A stretch of DNA of 6,262 nucleotides, from contig CANKOT010000131.1 in assembly GCA_947484245.1 (NCBI GenBank), forward strand, positions 1 through 6,262, written 5' to 3'. Position 1 is the stretch's first letter, and each line of letters opens with the position of its first letter. Origin of the DNA: Comamonadaceae bacterium. Its GTDB lineage: Bacteria > Pseudomonadota > Gammaproteobacteria > Burkholderiales > Burkholderiaceae. The translations under genes were made by a program, and so were the position numbers. A model generated the notes under the pieces. It did not search any database. It saw only the letters and a list, made by a program, of their open reading frames with translations, and had not been told where the DNA came from. Shown one piece after another: positions 1 to 5,492 of the stretch.

Positions 1-69
1 GATCGGCGTTAAAGCACGCACGATGTCTTGAGCCACTGAAGGCTTCTCTGCAATTACCAATGTTTTCAT
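1..69 (-). CDS. topB: DNA topoisomerase III, N-terminal fragment
   Basis: Partial gene running off the left edge; only the first 23 codons are visible. They read MKTLVIAEKPSVAQDIVRAL followed by TPI. The opening hydrophobic strand and the IAEKPS motif are the signature start of the TOPRIM domain in type IA topoisomerases of the TopB class. The Glu at residue 8 matches the catalytic TOPRIM glutamate (E7 in E. coli TopB). The family relaxes and decatenates DNA by single-strand passage, acting on replication and recombination intermediates. The ATG is at 67-69; upstream on the minus strand is only a weak GAG-type ribosome site. It is divergent from the SET gene across a Z-DNA-prone intergenic tract. 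TopA also has a TOPRIM start, but AEKPS directly after the first strand fits TopB better. Confidence 0.85.
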   Translation of the reverse strand, partial: MKTLVIAEKPSVAQDIVRALTPI

Positions 70-86
70 CTCATACAATCCGGTCT

Positions 87-137
87 CGCGTGCGCGCATG
101 CGCACGTGTACACACACGGGCACGCGCACACGCGCGC
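87..137. repeat. Alternating pyrimidine-purine tract (Z-DNA prone)
   Basis: Bases 87-118 alternate pyrimidine and purine without a single break for 32 bp, mostly CG, CA and TG steps. After a GG interruption at 119-120 the alternation resumes to about 137. Such (CG/CA)n runs are the classic sequence class that flips to left-handed Z-DNA under negative supercoiling. The tract also holds a 10-bp perfect palindrome at 94-103 (GCGCATGCGC) and short hairpin arms CGTGCG (89-94) and CGCACG (101-106). It fills most of the space between the divergent topB and SET starts. The alternation is directly visible; Z-DNA formation in the cell is inferred. Confidence 0.85.
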
Positions 138-148
138 CCACATGTTTT

Positions 149-154
149 TACAAT
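149..154 (+). promoter_or_regulatory. Possible -10 box of the SET gene promoter
   Basis: TACAAT matches the sigma-70 consensus TATAAT at 5 of 6 positions. A transcript would start near 160-162, only about 10-12 nt before the GTG start at 172. No good -35 hexamer is present: with an 18-bp spacer the match is CGCACA, inside the alternating tract. A second TACAAT at 74-79 would start a longer transcript running through the tract. Both boxes are predictions from a short motif. Confidence 0.3.
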
Positions 155-171
155 AACAAATTTTTCAAGCC

Positions 172-786
172 GTGGTCAAAAAAACTCTACCGTCGACAAA
201 ATCAATTTTGAAGGCTTTCGATCAGCCCAAGGCTTTACCGGCCTCTGGCCGTCGGGTGCAGGTGCGTCGCTCCGGTGTCCACGGCAAAGGCGTTTTTGCC
301 TTGCAAGACATTGCCGAAGGCGAGACCCTGTTTGAATACGTGGGCGAGGTCATCAGCTGGGATGAGGCGCAAGATCGCCACCCGCACGACCCCTCAGACC
401 CCAACCACACCTTTTACTTCCATGTGAACGAAGACAAGGTAATTGACGCCTTGCATGGCGGCAACTCCTCGCGCTGGATCAATCACAGCTGCAACCCCAA
501 CTGTGAGGCCGATGAAGCGCATGATCGCATCTACATCAAGGCACTGCGCAACATCAAGGCGGGTGAAGAGCTTAATTACGACTACGGCTTGATCATTGAC
601 GAGCCTTACACGCCGAAGCTCAAGGCCGAATACCCTTGCTGGTGTGGCAGTCCCAGTTGCCGCAAAACATTGTTGGCACCCAAACGCAGGCCCGCCACCC
701 CCAAGATTCCCAGTCAAATCAAAAAGATTGAAAAGAAAATTAAGAAGCTCAAAAAAGAGCTGAAGCAAGCCAAAAAGAAGGCTTGA
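172..786 (+). CDS. SET-domain protein-lysine N-methyltransferase with Lys-rich coiled-coil tail
   Basis: A 204-residue protein. SET enzymes transfer methyl groups from S-adenosylmethionine to lysine side chains of proteins; the substrate here is unknown. The SET core spans about residues 27-139: the SGVHGKGVFA entry motif (34-43), RWINHSCNPNC (101-111) forming the SAM-binding pseudoknot, and EELNYDYG (132-139) with the active-site tyrosine region. A post-SET zinc motif CWCGSPSC follows (156-163); its three Cys, with one from NHSC, would bind zinc. Residues 170-204 are very basic. In 183-197 hydrophobics fall at 183, 186, 190, 193 and 197, a clean heptad pattern, so a short coiled coil or DNA/RNA-binding tail is likely. 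The start is GTG at 172: the product has no internal methionine and an in-frame TAA lies at 154-156, so an AUG start is impossible. No Shine-Dalgarno sequence precedes it. It is the first gene of a plus-strand cluster, 43 bp before the biotin ligase. Confidence 0.88.
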   Translation: MVKKTLPSTKSILKAFDQPKALPASGRRVQVRRSGVHGKGVFALQDIAEGETLFEYVGEVISWDEAQDRHPHDPSDPNHTFYFHVNEDKVIDALHGGNSSRWINHSCNPNCEADEAHDRIYIKALRNIKAGEELNYDYGLIIDEPYTPKLKAEYPCWCGSPSCRKTLLAPKRRPATPKIPSQIKKIEKKIKKLKKELKQAKKKA

Positions 787-819
787 AGCGCCCTCTAAGC
801 TGTCTTTGAAAACAACTCC

Positions 820-826
820 AAGGTGA
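820..826 (+). promoter_or_regulatory. Ribosome binding site that sets the TTG start of the biotin ligase gene
   Basis: AAGGTGA is a good Shine-Dalgarno match lying only 3 nt before the TTG at 830. The in-frame TGA at 824-826 is part of it, so translation cannot begin further upstream. The next in-frame ATG would remove the substrate-specificity motif DSTN. Together these force the TTG start, although the spacing is shorter than usual. Confidence 0.6.
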
Positions 827-829
827 GAC

Positions 830-1600
830 TTGAGCGAAAGCACCCCCCTTCAACGTTGGCCTGCTGAAGCCATTTGGCAAGCGGTGGTGCCGCAGCTGCC
901 AGGGTTCAGCGTTGAAATCTTGCCAGAAGTTGACTCCACCAACACCGAGTTGATGCGGCGTGCCAAAGAAGGGCGGCCCGATCCTATTTTGTTGATTGCA
1001 GAGCGTCAGCTGGCGGGACGGGGCCGGCAAGGCAGGGCGTGGGTGGGTGAACTGGGTGACGCGCTGACCTTTTCCATCGGTTTGCCCTACCGCCCTGCCA
1101 ATTGGTCGGGTCTTTCCCTGGCTGTTGGCTTGAGCTTGGCAGAGTCACTGGGGCCTGAAGTTCAGATCAAATGGCCGAACGATTTGTGGCGTCTGGAAAG
1201 AAAACTGGGCGGCATCTTGATTGAAGCCGCCAGTCAAGGTGATCAAAGCTATGCTGTGATTGGCGTCGGTCTCAATGTTCGAAAACCCAGCGCCAATGAT
1301 CTTAGGACGCCCGCAGCGGGTCTGAATGAGTTTTGGGGGGGTGCTACAGCCCCCGCAGCACTCGAGCGCATCATCGACCCTCTAATGTCGACGCTCTTGA
1401 AGTTTGAATCTGAAGGTTTTGCGCCATTTCAGTCTAGGTTTCATGCGCGGGATGTACTTTTGGGCCGCCCAATCACCACCAGTGAAGGGGCTCAAGGGCT
1501 GTGTGAGGGTGTCGATCATATGGGCGCCCTGCAAATTGCGACAGACCAAGGCCGCGTCAAAATTAGCAGCTCAGAGGTCAGTGTGAGACCCCTTTCTTGA
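830..1600 (+). CDS. birA: Biotin-[acetyl-CoA carboxylase] ligase, monofunctional
   Basis: A 256-residue biotin-protein ligase. It activates biotin with ATP to biotinyl-5'-AMP and transfers it to the lysine of the biotin carrier protein (AccB) in the cytoplasm. Visible motifs in order: DSTNTEL (35-41); the biotin/adenylate loop GRGRQGR (63-69); KWPND (114-118); RKLGGILIE (124-132), whose Lys corresponds to the catalytic lysine of E. coli BirA; GVGLNV (145-150); and a C-terminal SH3-like domain from about 205 with the SSEVSVRP ending (248-254). It lacks the roughly 60-residue N-terminal helix-turn-helix of E. coli BirA, so it should ligate but not repress biotin genes. The TTG start is forced by an in-frame stop just upstream. 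Its stop codon abuts the ATG of the next gene. In relatives coaX often follows birA; here it does not. Confidence 0.93.
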   Translation: MSESTPLQRWPAEAIWQAVVPQLPGFSVEILPEVDSTNTELMRRAKEGRPDPILLIAERQLAGRGRQGRAWVGELGDALTFSIGLPYRPANWSGLSLAVGLSLAESLGPEVQIKWPNDLWRLERKLGGILIEAASQGDQSYAVIGVGLNVRKPSANDLRTPAAGLNEFWGGATAPAALERIIDPLMSTLLKFESEGFAPFQSRFHARDVLLGRPITTSEGAQGLCEGVDHMGALQIATDQGRVKISSSEVSVRPLS

Positions 1601-1792
1601 ATGCGCATCATGAAACACATGAAATTGCGCTGGTTCATTTTGATCTTGATGATTTTGAATGCTATTTTTTACATGTGGCGCGAGGGTGTCCTGGAAAGCT
1701 GGGGGTTTGCCCCCTCCTCAGTGCGGGAGCCTGAACGCAAACTGCAACAAATTAACCCTGACAACCTAATGATCACAAGGAAAACATCATGA
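1601..1792 (+). CDS. Small single-pass membrane protein, SPOR-family-like N-terminus without SPOR domain
   Basis: A 63-residue protein with a basic N-terminus (residues 1-10, several Lys/Arg), one hydrophobic segment at about 11-25 (WFILILMILNAIFYM), then a short polar tail with GFAPSSVREPERKLQQINPD (35-54). A cytoplasmic N-terminus and periplasmic tail are expected from the positive-inside rule. From memory, the helix, the G-x-AP spacing and the EPxRxxxQIxPxxL pattern resemble the start of SPOR-domain proteins encoded after birA (and coaX) in Comamonadaceae. Those proteins continue into a peptidoglycan-binding SPOR domain, which is absent here. The ATG follows the birA stop directly, and the 3' end overlaps the GST start by 4 bp (ATGA), so it is very probably translated by coupling. 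A second ATG at 1610 is a possible start. The function is unknown; it may be a reduced remnant. Confidence 0.7.
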   Translation: MRIMKHMKLRWFILILMILNAIFYMWREGVLESWGFAPSSVREPERKLQQINPDNLMITRKTS

Positions 1793-2448
1793 GCTTGAAA
1801 CTTTACTTTTCTCCGGGCGCATGCTCATTTGTGCCGCACGTGATGCTGCAATTGTCGGGCAGCGATTTCGAGCCCGCCATGGTCAAACTTCACAAGGGCG
1901 AACAAAACGGCGACGAATACAAGGCCATCAACCCACGCAGTCAAGTTCCCGTTTTGCTGGATGGCGATCAGGTCATTACTCAAATTATGGCCATCGTCTT
2001 GTACCTTGATCAAAAGTTTCCTGAAGCCAAACTTTTACCGACAGCGCCTGTACTGCGCGCCAAAGCCATTGAAGCATTGGCTTGGATGAACAACACCGTT
2101 CACCCAACATTCACGCACATTTTTCTGCCGCACAAATTCAGTGACCAAGTCGATGTGCAGGCTGCACTGAAAATTTTCAACACGCAGCAATACAAAGGCT
2201 TGATGAGTGAGTTGGAGGATCTGGTCAAAAATCAATTGTCAACCTCCGGCTGGTTGTCAGGTGAACAACCTGGCCCCTTGGACGCCTATGCGCTCACCTT
2301 GACGCGTTGGGGCTCTATTGCTGGCATCAATCCCGCCACCTTTCCAGCCCTTTGGGCCCATGTCAATCACGTCGCGTCCCATCCTGTTGTGGCCATCGTG
2401 ATCGAGCGTGAACGCTTACAACTGAACCTATGGAAGCCCGCGGCATAA
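1789..2448 (+). CDS. Glutathione S-transferase, beta-class-like
   Basis: A 219-residue cytosolic GST: an N-terminal thioredoxin-fold domain (about 1-80) and an all-helical C-terminal domain (about 88-205). LYFSPGACSFVPH (5-17) places Cys12 where beta-class bacterial GSTs have their catalytic/mixed-disulfide cysteine (Cys10 in Proteus). SQVPVL (51-56) carries the conserved cis-proline Pro54. TQIMAIVLYLD (64-74) is the glutathione-binding turn; the usual Ser or similar small residue after Gln/Glu is Ile66 here. PGPLDAYALTLTRWG (161-175) is the helix-6 N-capping region with Asp165, though the usual capping Ser is Gly162. AAGGA-like bases just before the ATG at 1789 give a good ribosome site, and ATGA overlaps the previous stop. 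The family conjugates or reduces electrophiles and peroxides with glutathione; the substrate cannot be told. Last gene of the plus-strand cluster. Confidence 0.9.
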   Translation: MSLKLYFSPGACSFVPHVMLQLSGSDFEPAMVKLHKGEQNGDEYKAINPRSQVPVLLDGDQVITQIMAIVLYLDQKFPEAKLLPTAPVLRAKAIEALAWMNNTVHPTFTHIFLPHKFSDQVDVQAALKIFNTQQYKGLMSELEDLVKNQLSTSGWLSGEQPGPLDAYALTLTRWGSIAGINPATFPALWAHVNHVASHPVVAIVIERERLQLNLWKPAA

Positions 2449-2491
2449 GGGCTAAAAAGGCGCCCCGTTGAAGGCTCAAGCGATATCGGTT

Positions 2492-3982
2492 TTAAATGGA
2501 TGGCTTGTGGATGGGCGCAAACCGAATGGTGAAGCATGCGCCAGAGGGCGTTTGCCCAGGATGCGCAATATCAACTGAAACGGCAGCGCCATGTCTTTGG
2601 GCAATTTCGCGCACGATGGGCAAGCCCAAACCAGAGCCGTCGACGTTGCTGCCCAGTGCCCGATAGAACGGCTCAAAAATACGCTCTCTTTCTGCAACTG
2701 AAATGCCCGGCCCGTTATCTTCCACTTGCACCGCCAAGGCTTGACTGTAGGGGTCCACCAACAAGCGAACCGTGATGACGCCCGGTCTCTCTTCCGAGCT
2801 GGGTGTGTAATGAATTGCGTTGTCGACCAAGTTGCGAACCATCTCTTTTAACAGCGTTGGGTTGCCTTGGACTTTCAAGAAACGACGCTTCGTTTGGTGG
2901 TCAACGCCGTCGTAGCCCAGGTCTAAGCCCTTCTCCATGGCGCGCGGCAAAGAGTCATTCAAAACCTCGCTCACCAAGGCCTCCATGTCACAAGATTGCA
3001 AATCAATGGCGCCCGCGCCTTCCGCACGCGCCAATGAGAGCAACTGATTCACGGTGTGAGTGGCCTGGACACTGGCCCGCCCAATTTGTTGGAGTGATTG
3101 TTTCAAGTCCTCTTCGCTAGCGCCTTTTCTTTGCGCCAAATCTGCTTGCATTCGCAGGCCCGCTAGCGGCGTCTTCAATTGATGCGCAGCGTCTGCCAAA
3201 AATCTTTTTTGCGTGGCAATGGAGTCTTTGAGTCGTTTCAATAAATCATTCACGGAAGACACCAAGGGCGCAACTTCCAGTGGCACGGTCTTCTCATCCA
3301 GCGGGCTCAAGTCATCCGATTTTCTTTCGCGGATTCTCTCTTCCAATTCCGACAACGGCTTAATGCCGCGAACCAATGCAAGCCACACCAGCAAGACCGC
3401 CAAAGGCAAGATGGCGAATTGCGGCAACATCACACCCTTGATAATTTCAGTCGCCAAGACCGATCTTTTTTCACGCGTCTCTGCCACTTGCACCAACACG
3501 GGTGTCATGCCTGCGGTGTGTTTGTCCGACGCCAAATGAACCCAGGTATAGGCCACGCGAACTTCCAAGCTGCGCATTTCGTCGTCACGTATTTTGACTT
3601 CGTAACTGCCTATTTTTCCGGCATCTTGGGGTTGCGGTAAATCACGATCACCGCCTAAGAGCTCACCGTTCGGGCCCATCACTTGGTAGTACACCAAATC
3701 AGCGTCATCTGCACGCAATAGTTCGCTAGCGGGTTGCGGCAAATTGAACTGCACCCGACGCTGATCGGGACTGAGCTTGACCCACTGCGACAAGGCCTCG
3801 ACGTTATAAATCAAGGCACGGTCAAATGGCTTATTGGCCAGGCCTTGCGCCACCAACCACGTCAAGGCAAGGCTCACGGGCCATAAGAGCAACAGCGGCG
3901 TGAGCATCCAGTCCAAAATTTCGCCAAACAACGATCGCTGCTCGCGGCGAAAAAAAGACAGCTGCCAGTTTTTAGATTTCAT
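2492..3982 (-). CDS. Sensor histidine kinase, TctE/QseC-like
   Basis: A 496-residue inner-membrane kinase that should autophosphorylate on His and pass phosphate to the regulator encoded upstream. Domains in order: cytoplasmic N-terminus with SLFGEILDWML (17-27); TM1 about 28-48; a roughly 140-residue periplasmic sensor resembling the 2CSK_N domain of TctE-type kinases; TM2 about 188-204; HAMP linker about 205-258; the H-box AHQLKTPLAGLRMQA (266-280) with phospho-acceptor His267; N-box NLVDNAIHYTP (384-394); G1 DNGPG (422-426); F-box FEPFYR (436-441); G2 GSGLGLPIV (449-457). All catalytic motifs are intact. The ATG is 35 bp after the regulator stop, so co-transcription is likely; the ribosome site is weak (CAAGA), suggesting lower expression than the regulator. 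TctE relatives sense tricarboxylates, but no tct transporter is in this window, so the ligand is open. Confidence 0.92.
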   Translation of the reverse strand: MKSKNWQLSFFRREQRSLFGEILDWMLTPLLLLWPVSLALTWLVAQGLANKPFDRALIYNVEALSQWVKLSPDQRRVQFNLPQPASELLRADDADLVYYQVMGPNGELLGGDRDLPQPQDAGKIGSYEVKIRDDEMRSLEVRVAYTWVHLASDKHTAGMTPVLVQVAETREKRSVLATEIIKGVMLPQFAILPLAVLLVWLALVRGIKPLSELEERIRERKSDDLSPLDEKTVPLEVAPLVSSVNDLLKRLKDSIATQKRFLADAAHQLKTPLAGLRMQADLAQRKGASEEDLKQSLQQIGRASVQATHTVNQLLSLARAEGAGAIDLQSCDMEALVSEVLNDSLPRAMEKGLDLGYDGVDHQTKRRFLKVQGNPTLLKEMVRNLVDNAIHYTPSSEERPGVITVRLLVDPYSQALAVQVEDNGPGISVAERERIFEPFYRALGSNVDGSGLGLPIVREIAQRHGAAVSVDIAHPGQTPSGACFTIRFAPIHKPSI

Positions 3983-4017
3983 TCATCTTGCTGTTGACTG
4001 TTGCATTAAGCGCTTCA

Positions 4018-4692
4018 TTAGCCTGGGATTTTTTCAAGGCAGTAACCAAGGCCGCGCACGGTGGCGATGCGAATCGGTCCCTTCTCAATTTTCTTGCGCA
4101 AGCGGTGAATGTAGACCTCAATGGCGTTATTGCTAACCTCTTCACCCCATTCGCACAAACGCTCAACCAATTGGTCCTTGCTCACCAAACGTCCGGTGCG
4201 TTGCAGCAACACTTCGAGCAATCCCAATTCACGCGCGGACAACTCGACCATCTTGCCGTCAATGGTGGCCACGCGGCCGGACTGATCGTAAATGAGGGGG
4301 CCGTGTTTGATTTGAGAGGTGGCGCCGCCCATGCCTCGGCGAGTTAATGCGCGAACACGCGCTTCTAATTCTTGCAGACTGAATGGTTTTGCCATGTAGT
4401 CATCTGCGCCGTAATCCAGGCCTTTGACACGCTCTTCGACGCCATCGGCTGCCGTCAAAATTAGAACTGGCAAAGTCGAGCCTCTTGCGCGTAATTTTTT
4501 CAAGACTTCAAGGCCGTGCATTTTGGGCAGGCCTAGATCGAGAATGAGCAAATCGAACTCGTTGTTGGTCATGAGTGCGGCATCGGCTTCAGAGCCGCTT
4601 GCCACATGGTCCACAGCGGCACCCGCGCTGCGCAAACTCCGCAGCAGTCCATCGGCCAAGACCTGATCGTCTTCTGCAATCAAAATGCGCAT
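4018..4692 (-). CDS. OmpR/PhoB-family response regulator, TctD-like
   Basis: A 224-residue DNA-binding response regulator and partner of the downstream kinase. The receiver domain (1-115) has the acidic pocket Asp8-Asp9 (AEDD), phospho-acceptor Asp52 in LILDLGLP, Thr80 in LILTA and Lys102 in MAKPF, all in expected places. After a short linker comes the winged helix (about 128-221): LSARELGLLEVLL (151-163), then the recognition-helix region NNAIEVYIHRLRKKI (188-202), and the wing TVRGLGYCL (211-219). The length is typical for the family. A GGGAGA ribosome site lies shortly before the ATG. The upstream 141-bp gap to marR separates it from that gene, so it probably has its own promoter. Resemblance to TctD (citrate/tricarboxylate uptake control) is by eye; QseB or PmrA relatives are alternatives. 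Confidence 0.93.
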   Translation of the reverse strand: MRILIAEDDQVLADGLLRSLRSAGAAVDHVASGSEADAALMTNNEFDLLILDLGLPKMHGLEVLKKLRARGSTLPVLILTAADGVEERVKGLDYGADDYMAKPFSLQELEARVRALTRRGMGGATSQIKHGPLIYDQSGRVATIDGKMVELSARELGLLEVLLQRTGRLVSKDQLVERLCEWGEEVSNNAIEVYIHRLRKKIEKGPIRIATVRGLGYCLEKIPG

Positions 4693-4748
4693 TGTTGTCT
4701 CCCGATGTTTTTCTTAGCTGTCTTTGAGCCCGTGTTGAACCCTTGCAA

Positions 4749-4777
4749 ATTTTAGGCGACTCTCAGTACTCTGCGTA
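4749..4777 (-). promoter_or_regulatory. Possible promoter of the two-component operon
   Basis: On the minus strand, TAAAAT (4754-4749) is a 5-of-6 match to the -10 consensus. Seventeen bases upstream is TACGCA, only 3 of 6 for the -35, so an activator may be needed. Transcription would start near 4742, leaving about 50 nt of leader before the regulator ATG. The rest of the 4693-4833 gap shows no clear operator or terminator. Confidence 0.25.
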
Positions 4778-4833
4778 GATTCTTTCTCGTGGCGGCTCAA
4801 CAAGCATGCGTCACTTTTGTGTTCGTCTTGTGC

Positions 4834-5352
4834 TCACATGCAATAAGCCTCTAGCCCCAAGGCCACCACTGTGGCGACTTCCCGTCCGACAGCGTCCTTA
4901 AATTCGCTCTCTGCTTGCGCCACGGCCATTTGAAATGCGGCCAACCAAGCAAGGCCCGCTTCCGTAAAGACAACTTGCCGCGCCCTTACGTCGCGTGAAT
5001 CGCTTTTGCGTGTGACCAAACCCCAAGCCTCACACTGGTCCACCAAATTGCCCATGGCTTGTTTGCTCATGCCCGCCGCTTGCGCCAGCTCTGTGAGTCG
5101 GGAGCCTTGCAGTGACAAATGCCGAGTGATGTGAATGTGCGCGGCACTGATCTGGTCTCGTGCTGCCAAATTGGACAAGGCCAAGGGCACCTGATCATTG
5201 TTGGCCATCAGACTTAACACGCGTGCGTCAAAACGCCGCATGGCGTGCCCCAACAAACGGCCTAAGTGCGTCTCCCGCCAACGATCGTCCAACACGCTGG
5301 ACCGGTCAAAAATTGGCTTTGAATTTTGCGCTGAACTGTCATTGACTGGCAT
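4834..5352 (-). CDS. MarR-family transcriptional regulator
   Basis: A 172-residue winged-helix repressor-type protein, expected to act as a dimer whose DNA binding is often relieved by small aromatic or oxidising ligands. The N-terminal dimerisation helix is around 22-50 (LDDRWRETHLGRLLGHAMRR). The helix-turn-helix is at about 86-110: RLTELAQAAGMSKQAMGNLV, then DQCEAWGLV. The wing is SDSRDVRARQVVFTEAGLAWL (117-137), with the Asp/Arg pattern typical of the family. Dimerisation helices close the protein (about 140-170). I chose the ATG at 5352-5350; an in-frame TTG at 5370-5368 would add six residues but is less likely. No strong ribosome site precedes either. It is divergent from recA with 140 bp between starts. 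The regulated genes are unknown; it may act on itself through the inverted repeat at its start. Confidence 0.87.
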   Translation of the reverse strand: MPVNDSSAQNSKPIFDRSSVLDDRWRETHLGRLLGHAMRRFDARVLSLMANNDQVPLALSNLAARDQISAAHIHITRHLSLQGSRLTELAQAAGMSKQAMGNLVDQCEAWGLVTRKSDSRDVRARQVVFTEAGLAWLAAFQMAVAQAESEFKDAVGREVATVVALGLEAYCM

Positions 5353-5371
5353 TTGCTGATAGTAAAGCAAA
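5352..5371. promoter_or_regulatory. Inverted repeat at the marR start, candidate operator
   Basis: TTTGCT (5352-5357), an 8-bp spacer, then AGCAAA (5366-5371): a perfect 6-bp inverted repeat spanning 20 bp, with arm centres 14 bp apart. The size fits MarR-dimer operators, and its edge reaches the first base of the marR ATG, so binding would block marR expression. In the marR mRNA the same repeat could form a hairpin directly before the start codon. The repeat is seen; its role is inferred. Confidence 0.35.
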
Positions 5372-5415
5372 CTGACTAAAAAATCTATTTACGGGCCAAG
5401 ACATTGCCGTTACAG

Positions 5416-5435
5416 TACTGTTCAAGCATCCAGTC
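5416..5435 (+). promoter_or_regulatory. LexA (SOS) box upstream of recA
   Basis: TACTGT at 5416-5421, an 8-bp spacer TCAAGCAT, then CCAGTC. This is CTGT-N8-CCAG, one mismatch from the LexA consensus CTGT-N8-ACAG. Aligned by eye to the E. coli recA box it matches at 15 of 20 positions, including the GCAT of the spacer. It lies 57 bp before the recA ATG and about 63 bp before the divergent marR ATG. It predicts repression of recA by LexA and induction by DNA damage. I see no convincing -35/-10 pair around it. Confidence 0.7.
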
Positions 5436-5480
5436 TTTGATCAACTTTCTAGATGCGCCATTTTTAACCCGTTGATTCTC

Positions 5481-5486
5481 AAGGAG
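5481..5486 (+). promoter_or_regulatory. Strong ribosome binding site of recA
   Basis: AAGGAG with 6 nt to the ATG at 5493. This is the strongest Shine-Dalgarno match in the window, fitting a highly expressed protein, and it fixes the recA start. Confidence 0.75.
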
Positions 5487-5492
5487 ATTTTC

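Noticed and set aside
60..335. 91-codon plus-strand open frame, Arg/His-rich at its start
   Set aside because: Its first half is translation of the alternating CG/CA tract and the rest overlaps the SET gene out of frame; no recognisable motif.
394..843. 149-codon minus-strand open frame opposite the SET gene
   Set aside because: It lies antisense to a gene with complete SET motifs; its Leu/Phe-rich stretch is just the reverse of the lysine-rich tail codons.
2449..2491. Bidirectional terminator between the convergent GST and kinase genes
   Set aside because: On the minus strand there is a T-run after GGCGCC, but no stem of useful length precedes it; the best stem (GGGC/GCCC) has only 4 bp with a 9-nt loop.
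4008..4015. AAGCGCTT palindrome in the gap between regulator and kinase genes
   Set aside because: Only 8 bp with no loop and no T-run; not a credible terminator or operator.
3988..4347. 119-codon plus-strand open frame over the response regulator
   Set aside because: Antisense to a gene with all receiver and winged-helix motifs; no family features.
798..4727. Repeated 12-mer AGCTGTCTTTGA at 798-809 and 4716-4727
   Set aside because: About one 12-mer repeat is expected by chance in a window this size, and the flanks do not match.
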